A stretch of 64,000 nucleotides of DNA from Serripes groenlandicus (GCA_031761405.1 JASEVX010000001.1:203254390-203318389); one strand, 5' to 3'; shown: positions 22,446 to 33,785, counted from the stretch's first letter. Program-made: numbers and translations. The notes: generated by a model not told the origin, from the sequence alone.

Positions 22446-22575
22446 TCAATTTTATTATACCGACATGCAAATACATTTTACAACCATTTATTCGTATATA
22501 TCAACAACAAAAGACAAAAGGCCACGTAGGGCGGCTGGGCATGTAACTATGATTTATTTTAACATCTTAAATGTA

Positions 22576-22581
22576 AATAAA
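22576..22581 (+). promoter_or_regulatory. Possible polyadenylation signal of the zinc-finger locus
   Basis: AATAAA in AT-rich sequence 0.9 kb after the stop and just beyond the last finger remnant. The motif is short and its use is conjecture. Confidence 0.25.
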
Positions 22582-22599
22582 TTATCATACATGTAGTGA

Positions 22600-23087
22600 A
22601 ACGAGAGGGAGAGAGTTATAGTTGGAATAGGATAGTGAGGGGTAAATAGAGAAAGGATTATATACAATATAGGTTAACCACATAATTGAGCATTTACTGT
22701 GAGCTATGATTGCCATGTTTGTATATGGACATTAGGTTTTAGTTTCTATTGTTTAATTATTTTATTTATTGGGGTTTCATGCACTTATTCGTGATCCCTG
22801 GGCGGGTGGACAAACCTGTCCTAGACTAGAAAATGTGGTTTACCCAAGGGCATTCCACCATGATAAGTATTTATGACTGTATAACTTCAATTAAAATAAT
22901 CGTGTTTAAACTCCTTTGAATTGGGCGATTAAAAGAGGCATTCTGTGCAATATAGAATCGTTATAAACTTTAGTCGAACGTTCTCTTTAACAGAAAAGCC
23001 CACCATTCTAGATACAATGTGTTTGATTTAACTAAATTTTTCAAGATATTTTCAATAGAGATTGATAAAAAAACCACAAAACACAAT
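22600..23087. other. No gene seen
   Basis: AT-rich intergenic sequence between the zinc-finger tail and the Gyp-1 3' LTR. No repeat family from elsewhere in the window was recognised. Confidence 0.5.
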
Positions 23088-23275
23088 TGTTATATTCTGA
23101 TGCCCGGATTAAACCGCAAGATAAAGACGAATTTAATCTAGCCCTTTATTGTCAACTTATACAATGGCTACCCAACTATAAAATAAACCATGTGACCAAC
23201 ATATTAAGAGAGGTAACTCTGTTCCCCTGTCTAGTCATTGTGTACAGGTTATATATATAATCATAAAACACAACA
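23088..23275 (-). repeat. Gyp-1 3' LTR, 188 bp
   Basis: On the - strand it runs TGTTGTGTTTTATG ... GAATATAACA, with imperfect inverted ends TGTTGT/ATAACA. It is preceded by a purine tract (TTAGGAAAGA) and contains a TATATATAA box and AATAAAG signal in the expected order. No second complete copy is in the window. Confidence 0.6.
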
Positions 23276-23540
23276 TCTTTCCTAAGATTAATAATTTGTC
23301 CCTGTATTATAACTTTCACAAAACATTATTTAAATGCATAACAAGACTTTTTTTTAATCTCATGCACAATACACATAGAAACAAAAACATAAATCAACTC
23401 AATTCTTAACCCATTAAGCGATCCTTAAACCTTCCTGGTAATTTCACTTATCTACTTGGTCTAGACTTTACTATTGTTTCTTCCATTTAAAATGTTCTTT
23501 CTCTGAAATGCACTCATTTTCAGACACATACTCAAATTCA

Positions 23541-23920
23541 TTAAGGAGGTTCTTTTTCCGTATGTTTATAATCAATCGGAGCATGAACTGTTTTCACAAC
23601 AGAACTATTCCGTTTGTAACATACACATTCATCTGACTGTACTGTACAACTCGATACCTTCATTGATATCAATGTATATGGCTTAGGATGAAATGGTGTA
23701 TCAAGCTTATTACTCTGTTTCTGTTTGACTAATACTGAATTCCCCACTTCTAAATTAGATTCCTTGGCATTCCTTTTCATGTCTCTATAGACCTTTGACC
23801 GATATTTGCAAAAAGTATCTTTGTACTTTTCGCAAATTGTTCAATTTGAGGTAATTTAATGCACAACTTTCTCCCATGCATCAATTCTGCTGGCGATACT
23901 CCAGTAACATTATTTGATTT
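23541..23920 (-). pseudogene. Gyp-1 integrase C-terminal region
   Basis: The C-terminal part of integrase binds DNA and chromatin. From about 23920 the frame reads TGVSPAELMHGRK, then NLEVGNSVLVKQKQSNKLDT and PFHPKPYTLI, the conserved motifs of Ty3/gypsy integrase tails. The final residues drift into HAPIDYKHTEKEPP and stop at 23541. It is separated from the core domain by a HINE (23923-24651). A frame change near 23790 breaks it. Confidence 0.7.
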
Positions 23921-23922
23921 TT

Positions 23923-24651
23923 AGCTCCACTGGCTGAAAGCCAGTCGAGCTTATGTCATGGTGAATTGTGCGTCTGTGCGTCCGTTAACTTTTTCCTTTA
24001 AACCACTTCTTTTCCCTAACCACTTGGCCAATTTGGTTGAAACTTCATAGGAAGCATCTTTTTTATCCATCCATAATTCTGGTTTCCATGGCAACCAAAA
24101 GAAAAGAATAGTGAAAACTTAAAAAATCTTCTCCTCCGAAAGTGTCTGGCCGATTTTCAAATAATTTTGTAGAAATGTTCCTTGGGTGACCCTTTATTAA
24201 ATTCCTTCAAGAAATGTTGATTGGGCGAAAAACATTGCCGCCAGGGGGCGGGGCTATTTTGCCTTATATATATAGCTATAGTGAAAACTTAAAAAATCTT
24301 CTTCTCCGAAAGTGTTCAGACGATTTTCAAATAATTTTGTAGAAATGTTCATTGGGTGACCCTCTATCAGATTCCTTCAAGCCATGTTGATTGGTTGAAA
24401 ATATGGCTGCCAGGGGGAGGGCCTATTTTGCCTTATATGGCTATGGTGAAAACTTAAAATATCCTCTCCTCCGAAAGTGTCATGCCGATTTTCAAATAAT
24501 TTTGCAGAAACTTTCCTTTGGTGACACTCTACAAGATTCCTTTAAGCCATGGTGGTTGTTAAAAAAAATAGCCACCAGGGGGCATGGCTGTTTGGAGATT
24601 TTATTTTTGCCTTATGGCCGTGGAGCGATACTGGCCCTCTTGTGCCTCTTG
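23923..24651 (+). mobile_element. HINE family D-like copy in the Gyp-1 integrase
   Basis: Starts after TTTTT with AGCTCCACTGGCTGAAAGCC, leader GTGCGTCCGTTAAC, and ~170-bp units of the GGCTATAGTGAAAAC type shared with 1-720. It ends CTGGCCCTCTTG (24642) with a second GCCTCTTG at 24651. It separates two halves of the Gyp-1 integrase. Confidence 0.65.
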
Positions 24652-25275
24652 TTCACATATTCACAGGGCTGCCCGGTAAGCCAAACGATATGTTCGAATC
24701 TCTTTCTTCCAATCTTTTGACGGAGCATGTGCCATTTTAATTATTTTCATCAAATACCGATTTTAGCGTTCTACTTCATCGTTTGCAGATGGATGTAACG
24801 GCATAGTTTTGCGATGAATTATCATATTTTCACCAAGATATGACTCAAATTCATCAGACCTAAATTGAGGTCCATTGTCAGATGTTATTGTATATGGAAG
24901 ACCATGCCTAGTAAACATATTTTCTAAACCCTCAATGATTCTTACACTAGTCACATCATTTAATATGTCTATCTCATAAAATCTTCTGAAATAATCGACA
25001 ACTACAAAAACATAATGACCAGTTGACAATGGCCCGAGCAAATATATTGCTAAATCTTGCCATGGCTCAGTTGACAATGTTGGCTGCAATGGTTTGGGAT
25101 GCACCATTGCAGACACAATTTGACAACCGTGACATGTCTTAACATATTTCTCAACACCCTTTTCCAGTTTGGGCCAACATACTTTAGTTCTCAATTGCTG
25201 TTTAGTCCCAACAGTTTCTAAATGACCCTGATGAGCCAACTCAACACATTTTTGTCCAAGACTATTTTGAATAAT
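24652..25275 (-). pseudogene. Gyp-1 integrase zinc-binding and catalytic core
   Basis: Integrase inserts retroelement cDNA into chromosomes. The H2C2 module is visible (HQGHLETVGTKQQLR...CHGCQIVS), then the core: WQDLAIYLLGPLS, VVVDYFRRFYEIDIL, TSDNGPQFRSDEF, NDEVER. The second Asp (SDNGPQF) and the Glu (DEVER) are kept, but the first catalytic Asp appears to be Tyr (AIYLLGP where AIDLLGP is typical). A stop follows DEVER. The frame upstream of 25275 is HINE sequence, not retroelement. Confidence 0.85.
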
Positions 25276-26833
25276 TATGTCTCCCCCATTACATGGGGGT
25301 GACATATTGTTTTTGCCCGTTCCGTCCGTCCTTCCGTCCTTCCGTATGTCACACTTGTTTCCGCTCAATAACTGAAGAACGCTTGGGCGTAGGAACTTCA
25401 TACTTGGTATGCAGGTTGGTCATGACCAGTAGCTGACCCCTATTGATTTTGATAACAGAAGGTCAAAGGTCAAGGTCATGGTGACCTTGTGAGGTAAAAA
25501 ATGGTTTCCGCTCAATAACTGAAGAACGCTTTGGCTGAGGAACTCCATACTTGGTGTGCAGGTTAGCCATGCCTAGTAGAAGACCCCTATTGATTGATCA
25601 GTACGTCTAAAGTCAAGGTCACAGTGACCATGAGCTTGAAAGGTCACAGTGACAATGAGCTGATAAATAGTTTTTGCTTGGGCCTAGGAACTTCATACTT
25701 GATATGCAGGTTGGTCACCACCAGCAAATGACCCCTATTAATTTTAAGGTCACTAGGTCAAAGGTCAAGGTCACAGTGGTCAAGGTCACATCCGTCACAC
25801 TTGTTTCCGCTCAATAACTGAAGAACGCTTGGGCATAGGATCTTCATACTTGGTATGCAGGTTGGTCATGACCAGTAGATGACTCCTATTGATTTTGATG
25901 TCAGAAGGTCAAAGGTCAAGGTCATGGTGACCTTGTGAGGTAAAAAATGGTTTCCGCTCAATAACTGAAGAACGCTTGGGCCGAGGAACTCCATACTTGG
26001 TATGCAGGTTGGCCATACCCAGTAGAAGACCCTATTAATTTTGAGGTCAAAGTCAAGGTCACAGTGACCTTGAGCTGAAAGGTCACAGTGACAATGAGCT
26101 GAAACATTGTTTTTGCTTAATAACTGTAGAATGCTTTTGCCATGGAAGTTAATACTTGGTGTGCAGGTTGGTCACCACCAGTAGATGACCCCTATTGATT
26201 TTGAAGTCACTAGCTTAAAGGTCAAGGTCATGGTAACCTTCAGCTGAAAAATGGTTTCCTCTCAATAACTAAAGAATGCTTATGTTGAGAAACTTCATAC
26301 CTGGTGTGCAGGTTGGTCCTAACCAGTAAATGACTTTTATTGAATTTGTTTGATTTTGAGGTCACAAGGTCAAATGTCACGGTAACCTTCAGCTGAAAAA
26401 TGTGTTTTACTCAATAACTCAAGAATGCTTATACCCAAGAACTTCATACTTGGTGTGCAGCTTGGTCCTAACCTGTAGATGACCCCTATTGATTTTGATG
26501 TCAGTAGGTCAAAGGTCAAGGTCGCAGTGACCTTTGGCTGAAAAACGGTTTCCGCTCAATAACTTAAGATTTCTTGGGCCCAGGAACTTCATACTTGGTG
26601 TGCAGGTTGGTCACCAGCAGCAAATGACCCCTATTGATTTTGAGGTCACTAGGTCAAAGACCAAGGTCATGGTAACCCTCAGCTGAAAAATGGTTTCCGC
26701 TCAATAACTAAGGATTGTCACTGTTACTTCATCTCCAGTCCAAAACTAAAAAAATCATCTCCATCATTTCTTTTCCTCCCCTACGACCATACAAATGGGG
26801 AGACAAGCGCTTTTTCAAAAAAGCAATCTCTAG
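25276..26833 (+). mobile_element. HINE family C, copy 2, in Gyp-1
   Basis: Same ends as 13522-14849: TATGTCTCCCCCATTACATG at the start, ATGGGGAGACA, hairpin GCTTTTT-C-AAAAAAGC and CTAG at 26830-26833, then TTAA. Identity with copy 1 is visibly very high over most of the core. It is about 230 bp longer because it keeps extra units. It separates Gyp-1 integrase from the linker and RT. Confidence 0.85.
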
Positions 26834-26877
26834 TTAATCTTGTATCTCTAAGTACCAACTACCCTAATTTAAATAGT

Positions 26878-27515
26878 TCATGATAATATGAAGCACATTC
26901 TTTTGACTCCTCCCACTTGCCAATGTCTCAACATTATCAGCTCTTCATCATCTTTGGAAGCTTCTCCAACTTCGCTCGTACTCAAAGCTGTAGGAGTTGC
27001 TTCTCTTACCACTATTGACTCATAAATTTGAATTTCATTGAGACCAATATGGCATTTAGTTAACCCCTTTTCACACAGTCTCAAAAATACTTTCTTTAAA
27101 CGTGCATCGTTTTCTTTCTTTGATACCCCATGCACAACGATGTCATCCGATATGTTCTCTGCAAATTCAATGTCATGAAGCACTTAAGATATTATGTGTT
27201 GATATTTTTCTGGCGCGGAACTAATACCGAACATCAAGCGTTTACAACGATATAACCCTTTCTGTGTAACGATCGTTGTTATGTCTCTCGAGTTTTCATC
27301 TAATTCTACTTTATGATAGCCATATGTAAGGTCTAGTTTTCTGAACTCTTTACTCTAATTGAGTTTATATAGGACATTATCCACCGTTGGTCTTGGATGA
27401 CGTTCCCTGATTATAGATTCATTCGCCCTCCTCATCTCGACGCAGTCTCACGTCACCATCTGGTTTCGGAGTCACTATCACAGGACTCACCCAATGACTT
27501 GGAGATTCTACTTTT
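26878..27515 (-). pseudogene. Gyp-1 reverse transcriptase fragment
   Basis: Starting at 27515 the - strand reads VESPSHWVSPVIVTPKPDGDV, then after a frameshift RANESIIRERHPRPTVDN, and further ISDDIVVHGVSKKENDARLKK (the polymerase box, YADD-like, here SDD). The frame then passes from KGLTKC into VREATPTALSTSEV, the linker upstream of integrase. The end of RT and all of RNase H are deleted. Several frame changes and a TAA near 27184 show decay. Confidence 0.75.
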
Positions 27516-27842
27516 TGTCTGTCCGTCCGTCCTGGTGAGGGAGTACTTGTGGAGTTTTCTAAAGACCATCCATCACCCTTATAAAGACACTTAGATAAAC
27601 AATATTTGTTTGTTTTATAACGGGTATCTTATTTGCATATTAATGCTATTCATTCCGTAAAAGGGGGATAATTACGGAATGAATAGCATAATTGTGAGTT
27701 GCAACCCACACGTTTCAAACAAAAGAAATAACCCCACAAATACACTTCATGAGTACGTCCGTCCGTCACACTTTTTCGTCACACTTTCAATGAGCAGGTG
27801 CAGGTCAGTGACACACGTGCTCCGTGGAGCACTCTATTCTAG
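27516..27842 (+). mobile_element. HINE family F copy in Gyp-1 RT
   Basis: Starts GTCTGTCCGTCCGTCC after a T-run and ends GACACACGTGCTCC-GT-GGAGC, ACTCTATT, CTAG at 27839-27842. The same 3' end is at 3968-3986. The Gyp-1 coding sequence is continuous across it (IIE | KVESPS). It contains a perfect 18-bp inverted repeat. Confidence 0.7.
27643..27689. repeat. Perfect 18-bp inverted repeat, 11-bp spacer
   Basis: ATGCTATTCATTCCGTAA (27643-27660) and its exact complement (27672-27689) enclose AAGGGGGATAA. It forms a strong hairpin inside the family F HINE and has no counterpart in the copy at 3700-3986. Confidence 0.9.
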
Positions 27843-27928
27843 TTCTATAATGTATAATCCCCCCAGCTCGTCAATTTCATCACTGACCTTGTTTTTAAAA
27901 TGTAATACATGCGAAACGATATTCTGTA

Positions 27929-28111
27929 TGTAATGTTCTTCCGGCTCAAGGCCGATGTTATTGAATAACTATCTGTAGTAAACAAATAACATGCACCATC
28001 TAAGGTTCCATCTTTAATAACCCACAATTCCATACTCTAATACAAGGGACGTTACTCATAGCACTTATACAACAATATCAGTTGTCTCCCTTATACTATC
28101 AATACACTACA
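27929..28111 (-). repeat. Gyp-2 3' LTR, 183 bp
   Basis: - strand TGTAGTGTATTG ... GAACATTACA, with inverted ends TGTARTG/CAYTACA. Directly upstream is GGGGAGAAAA, a good polypurine tract. The last ~125 bp match the truncated 5' LTR at 35316-35440. This copy also has a 16-bp insert (GGCCGATGTTATTG region) absent from the 5' LTR. Confidence 0.75.
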
Positions 28112-28171
28112 TTTTCTCCCCTAATCAAACTGAAACATACCCTGTAAACACTTTGATTAGAACCATTTTTT

Positions 28172-28433
28172 GGCCGGATTGCTCTAGCAATTCCGGTCTA
28201 TAGATTGGCGATGTCCGTCTGTCTGTCTGTCTGTCTGTCAACATTTTGGTTAAAGTTTCAGGATGAGGCAAAATCTCAGCACTGGAAAGGGTTACAAACT
28301 TGAAACTTTGCCTGAAGGTAACCAGTAACAAGTTCTATTGATTTCTATGGTTACTTTGACCTTGACCTTGGTTTGTCGATTTTCAAGGTCAAATTGCCGA
28401 CAATCCGGCCTTACCGTCTTCAGCGGTTTCTTG
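28172..28433 (+). mobile_element. Compact HINE family G, 262 bp
   Basis: After a T-run it starts GGCCGGATTG. It ends CAATCCGGCC, then hairpin ACCG-TCTTCAG-CGGT, TT and CTTG at 28430-28433. It has a TGTCTG leader but no tandem core. Its 3' T-run is the 5' T-run of the next HINE. It shows the minimal architecture of all the families in one short piece. Confidence 0.75.
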
Positions 28434-28438
28434 TTTTT

Positions 28439-29784
28439 AGATCACCTAGAGCCTTAAGGTGAGCTATTCTGATCACTTTTTGTCCGTCGTCGTTAACTTT
28501 TAGCTTTAAACATCATCTCCTCCTGAACCACAAAACCAATTGCATCAACTTCACAGGAATGTTCCTTAGGTGGCCCTCTTTCAAAAGTGTTCAAAGATTT
28601 AAATTCCATTGAGAACTTTGGTTGCTGCGGCATCAGAAAGGAGGCAAAATGTCCGAACTTTAAAAATCTTCTCCTCTGAATCCTTAGGTGACCCTCTACA
28701 AAGATTGTTCAAGGCATACTGTTTGGTTGAAAAACATGGCAGTCGGGAGGCATCAGAAAAGGGGCAAAATCGTCTCGTTAACTTTTAGCTTTAAACATCA
28801 TCTCCTCCTAAATCACAGGACCAATTTCATCCAAACTTCACAGGAATGTTTCTTTGGTGGCCCTCTTTCAAAATTGTTCTAAGATTTAAATTCCATTGAG
28901 AACTTTGGTTGCTGCGGCATCAGAAAGGGGGCAAAATGTCCAAACTTTAAAAATCTTCTCCTCTGAATCTGCATGTCAGATTCCTATATAGTTTAGTAGA
29001 AATGTTCCTTGGGTGACCCTCTACAAAGATTGTTCAAGGCATACTGTTTGGTTGAACACATGTCAGTCAGGAGGCATCAGAAAAGGGGCAAAATGACAAA
29101 ATTTAGAAATTTCATTTTGTTTAAGTCCTTGTCTGATTTTAAGAAAATTGAATAGGAATCTTACTTTAGTGATCCTCTACTTGATTTGTTCAAGCCGTAT
29201 TGATTTGTTACAAAATCATAGCAACCTCGCGTCATCACAAAGGGGTAAATTGAACTTTTAGCTACAAATGACAACTCCTACTAGTCCACTCGACCAATTT
29301 CAACGTCACTTCACAGGAATGTTCCTTTGATGGTCCTCTTTCAAAATTGTTTAAAGACTTACATTCTGTGTAGAAGTTTTGTTGCTGCGGCATCAGAAAT
29401 TGAGAAAAATACCTAAACTTTAAAAACCTCCATCTCCATAATCCATTTGTCAGATTCCAAGATAATTTGGCAGAAATGTTCTTTGAGTGACACTCTACAA
29501 AAACTATTCAAGGCATATTGATTTCGTTGACAAACATGGCAGCAAAGCCGCACCAGGAAAGGTGCAAAATGACAAAACTTTATAATTCCATTCTTATTAA
29601 AGTTCTTGTTAGATTTCAAGATACAAATGGTTTTTACTGATAAACTATTTCTTTAACTGAGTGTCCACTCCTTGCAGTTTCATTTGAACTCCTGATTACA
29701 TTTTCACAGATATTTGCAGTTAAATATTTGCTTCTAATTTACTATCATTCAGCTGATCGATTTAGGGCCATCTTGGCCCTCTTG
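28439..29784 (+). mobile_element. HINE family A copy with tandem core
   Basis: Begins AGATCACCTAGAGCC right after the family G element and ends GCTGATCGATTT, hairpin AGGGCCA-TCT-TGGCCCT, CTTG at 29781-29784. TTGGTTGCTGCGGCATCAGAA recurs near 28620, 28905 and 29380. It is closely related to 869-2440 and 52848-53895. Confidence 0.75.
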
Positions 29785-30183
29785 TTTAACTTTTAACACT
29801 AAATGTTACTTCTTGTAACTTTAACTGTATGTTAAACAATGAAAAAACCAACATGAACTGTTTAACTACAATTCAGTATGACATGATATTTCAAGAATTG
29901 CCATACATTAAAATTGCCCATTATAATATTACTAATCCTTGAAATATCCCTACAAATATTTTCCTACACCAAACAACGACTTGTTTTACTTCAAATCCTG
30001 ACCTTATTTGAAATGTCTCACTAAAACCTGTATGTAACAGATAATAATTAGCAGTCCCAAAAATGTCTTAGCCATTAACACATACTTATTGTGACATAAA
30101 ATTAATGTTCTATAGCTAAATCAACCCATAACATATGTACATCATACATTCTTTGAATCCCTGAAAATACTCATAATAATGTT
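29785..30183 (-). other. Gyp-2 noncoding tail
   Basis: AT-rich sequence between the integrase stop and the HINE. No open frame or repeat was recognised; it is probably the retroelement's 3' untranslated region. Confidence 0.45.
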
Positions 30184-30690
30184 TCAATTGTCACTCATAA
30201 TGAAATCTGAGTATTTCTGTGGCACTTTTCGAACTCTCATTGGTCTCGAGTAGGACTCTGCTTGTGTTTTTGTTGGTGACTTCACTTCCTTCTCAGTTTC
30301 TACAGGATTATCGATCTGTTCTCCTTCTTTTATTTCTGCTTCCTGAATATTCTCTAGATTGGAATTTAACCCTGATTTCACTCTATTTTCATTTAGCACA
30401 CTTTTCTCAGACTGAATACTTTCATTTTCACTGTGATTATTTTTCACACTTTGAGGATTTTTCACTTTTTCTAACACATTTTCTAGCTCTTTTGATTTTT
30501 CAGATTCTCTTCTCCGATCATTAGAATAAAACATTTTCACATGTGACACATTTCTAGAATATCTAACTCCTTCTCTTGACTCAACAATTACACTATTTCC
30601 TAGCTTATTTACTACTGACATTGGATTTGGGTTAACAACTGTGGATAGCTTATCTTGCTTCTTTTGCTTTACTATTACTATATCACTTTT
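30184..30690 (-). pseudogene. Gyp-2 integrase C-terminal domain
   Basis: The - strand frame carries GNSVIVESREGVRYSRNVSHVKMFY, the chromatin/DNA-binding tail of Ty3/gypsy integrases. A charged, Glu/Lys/Asn-rich stretch follows, then YSRPMRVRKVPQKYSDFIM, the usual polyprotein end. A HINE (30693-31701) separates it from the catalytic core. On either side the frame is open, so this part decayed less than the rest. Confidence 0.8.
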
Positions 30691-30692
30691 TT

Positions 30693-31701
30693 AGCTCACC
30701 TATGCACGAAGTGCAAGGTGAGCTATTGTGATCACATTTTGTCCGGCGTCCGTCCGTCGTGCGTCGTCAACATTTGAGCTTGTAAACACTCTACGGGCTA
30801 CATTTTGCATCCAATCTTCATGAGAGTTTATCACCATAAAATCTTGGACAAGTTCGAAACTGCGCCATATGAGGTCAAAAACTAGGTCATTAGGTCGAAT
30901 TGAAGGGAAATCTTGTTAACATTCTGGAGGCCACATTTTCAACTTGAGCATGTTGAAACTTTATCAGAATGTTTGTCTTGATGATATGTAGGTCAAGTTC
31001 GAACTTGGGTCACGTCGGGTCAAAAATTAGGTCACTAGGTCAAATTGAAGGAAAATCTTGTTAACACTTTGGATGCCGCATTTTTTGCTTCAGCAGCTTG
31101 AAATTTGGTCAGAATGTTTGTCTAAATGATATCTAGGCCAAGTTCGGATATGGGTCATGCCGGGTTAAAAACTAGGTCTCTAGGCCAACTTGAAGGGTAA
31201 TTTTGTTAACACTTTGGATACTGCATTTTTAATTTCAGCATGATGAAACTTTATCAGAATGTTTTTAATATGGGTCATGCTGGGTCAAAAACTAGGTCAC
31301 TAGATCAAATTGAAGGAAAATCTTGTGAACACTTTGGATGCCACATTTTTTGCTTCAGCAGATTGAAATTGGTCAGAATGTTTGTCTGAATTATATCTAG
31401 GTCAAGTTTGAATATGGGTCATATTGGATCAGAAACTAGGTCAATAAAGACAAAATATTGTTCATACTCCGGAGGCCGCATGTTTACTTTGAGCAAGTTG
31501 AAACTTTGTCAGAATGTTGTCTTGATGATATCTAGTCAATGTTGGAATATGGGTCATATCAGGTAAAAAAATATAGATCACTATGAAGGAAAATATTGTT
31601 AACACTGGAGGTTGCATTCAGAATAATTGTCTTGATGTGTTTTGCATTGCAGTACATTGTATAATTAAGGTGAGCGATCCAGGGCCATCATGGCCCTCTT
31701 G
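30693..31701 (+). mobile_element. Complete HINE family A copy, 1.0 kb, in Gyp-2 integrase
   Basis: Starts AGCTCACCTATGCACGAAGTGC, with AAGGTGAGCTATTGTGATCAC, a CGTCCGTCC leader and ~150-bp units. It ends AAGGTGAGCGATCC, hairpin AGGGCC-ATCAT-GGCCCT, CTTG at 31698-31701. Both ends abut T-runs in the antisense of the integrase frame. GCTCACCT and AGGTGAGC give the subterminal inverted repeat. One of the best copies for defining the family. Confidence 0.85.
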
Positions 31702-32910
31702 TTTAATATCACTTTCCCTAGCATTTCTTCTATTGTCACTATATATCTTCCCTTTTCCTTTTCTTTCACTGTCACGATCTCTAATTTCATGATCAGAAAC
31801 CCTGTGGTCGGAAACATCTTGTAATTTCGTGCGAATTTTCCGTTTGAAAAGCATTTCTGCGGGTGACATCTCTGTTGTCGTGTGTGGCGTCGATCTGTAC
31901 ATCATGAGATATGTCTGAAGTTCTGTTCTCATGTTTTTCTTTTCCACATGTGCAATGCGAAGCCTTTTCATAATCGATTTGTTTTGGAATTCCACATCTC
32001 CATTCGCTTGCGGCCAATATGGAGTTGTATTACGATGTTCAATGTTCAGATATTTTATATAGTCGTTCAGCTCTTTGCTGTTGAAATTTTGTGCGTTATC
32101 TGTCTGTAAAGATACTGGAATTCCATGAACACAGAAAATACTATCTAAACAATTTATAACCTTCTCCGACGTAGTAGTTTTCATGATGAAAACCTCAATC
32201 CATCTGGAATAGTAAACTACAACAACTAATAGATTTTCTCCAGAAGGCAGTGGTCCTAAAAAGTCTGCACTCAGATGATCCCACGGCTGACTTGGTAATT
32301 CTCGTCTGTTCATTGGTTCGGGTTTCGTAGTAACTTGACTAGGTAATTGACACCCATAACATGATTTGCACCAGTTCTCTATGTTTTTGTCTATTTCCGG
32401 CCACCATACTTTGGATCTTAATCTTTGTTTCATCAAAACGATGCCTGGATGACCTTCATGTCTCAAAAATAGAATTTCATCTCTCAATGTCTTGGGTACA
32501 AGGATTGTGGTACCTCGTAGTACTAAATAGCCTAAAGAAGCTAATTCATGTTTTATCGGCAAATAACTCTTGTTTGACAGTTCATGCCATCGACCTGTTC
32601 TTAACAGATTTTGAATCTCTTTCAGTTCCGAATCATTCATGGATTCTTGCTCAATTGTCTTTGTTGACATTGCAACTGGTGTCGCCTCTGTTGCTACAAA
32701 CTTTACATATTCTTCCGTGTTCAGAAAATCACATTTTCCTTTAGGAGTGCTTGTTTCGGGCACTAGACGCGATAGTGCATCTGCAATGTTTGTATGTCCT
32801 GGAATATGTCTGACTTTATATGTGTATGGATGTAATCGCAACATCCACCTTTCTACTCTAGCACATGGTTTGGACTTTGGAGAAAATATGAATTGCAACG
32901 GCTTGTGATC
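31702..32910 (-). pseudogene. Gyp-2 RNase H end and integrase
   Basis: Begins with the RNase H tail (VRHIPGHTNIADALSRL) and a linker, then the H2C2 module (HEGHPGIVLMKQRL...CYGCQL). The integrase core shows an Asp in SADFLGPLP, an Asp in TDNAQNF and a Glu in NGDVEFQN, so all three catalytic positions are present, although DNAQNF replaces DNGPQF. The core continues to MLFKRKIRTKLQD. The last residues of the open frame are HINE sequence. A frameshift separates it from RNase H at about 32905. Confidence 0.85.
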
Positions 32911-32912
32911 TG

Positions 32913-33170
32913 TCAGCAGTTCGAATTCAATTCGATTAAATAGATATGTAGTCTCTCACATGCCCATACAATCGATAGAGCTTCCTTCTCTGTTTGCGAA
33001 TACTTCCGTTCTATATTTGTCAAAGTTCTGCTCACATATAAAATCACTCTGGATTCACCTTGTCCATTTTCCTGCACAAGTACACAACCTATTCCCAATA
33101 GTCCTGCATCACAAATTAATTTCGTTTTATCATTTTTGTCAAAAAAAACCAGGTTCTTTGCTTTTGACAA
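32913..33170 (-). pseudogene. Gyp-2 RNase H fragment
   Basis: RNase H removes the RNA strand during reverse transcription. TKLICDAGLLGIGCVL holds the first Asp (usually TDAS), and YSQTEKEALSIVWACERLH the Glu. The third Asp (TDHKP) lies past a frameshift at the end of this frame. An in-frame stop at 33180 separates it from RT. Confidence 0.75.
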
Positions 33171-33182
33171 CTGTTCTTTTAG

Positions 33183-33785
33183 TTATCTGAAACCTTTCTC
33201 TTGCTCTGGATCCCATATGAATGGAACTCCTTTTCTGGTCAACTTTCTTAAAGGTTCAGCAGTAGATGCTAGCTTTTGAATAAACCACCTTCCACTGAAA
33301 TTGACGAGACCTAGAAAACTTTTCACTTCTGATACAGTTTTAGGTTGCCTAAATTCAAGTACAGCTTGCATCTTACTTTCGGAAAGACCTACTCCATGGT
33401 CTGATAATACCATGCCCATAAAATCTACATTAGTCATATTAAATTGGCATTTCTCCAGATTAAGTGTTAGTCCTTTCTGTTCAAGACGCACTAACAATGC
33501 TTCAAGTCTTGCATCATTTCGTCCATGAACTAAGATGTCATCGAAAATGCTATTCACACCTTGTAGATCACTCAATGTTTGTGCAACCACTTTATTATAC
33601 CTCTCAGGAGCACAGCTGACCCCAAACATAAGTCTTTTGTGAGTCATGAAAGTGGTGATTTCCCGAGATTCTTGGTCCAATTCAATTTGATGGTATGCCA
33701 TTTTTATGTCTAGCTTTGAAAATATTGTCCGATCGAGTTGTTCAAATCTTGCATCACTTCTTCTGTTGTTGGAATTGGGTATCAC
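33183..33785 (-). pseudogene. Gyp-2 reverse transcriptase palm and thumb
   Basis: Conserved blocks are in order: FSKLDIKMAYHQIELD, GVSCAPERYNKV, SIFDDILVHG (YXDD-type box as FDD), LTLNLEKCQF, FMGMVLSDHGVG, VKSFLGLVNFSGRW. This is a Ty3/gypsy RT. It is out of frame with the upstream protease/RT N-terminal segment (frameshift at ~33785). The catalytic Asp pair is kept. Confidence 0.85.

Noticed and set aside
22002..22476. 146- and 72-codon - strand frames with Tyr-Ile repeats
   Set aside because: Antisense of decayed fingers and the (AT)n tract.
24391..24740. Overlapping 109- and 63-codon frames
   Set aside because: Inside HINE core units (GGCTATAGTGAAAAC type), the same DNA as at 1-720.
32361..32744. 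127-codon + strand frame
   Set aside because: Antisense of the Gyp-2 integrase, which has clear motifs on the - strand.
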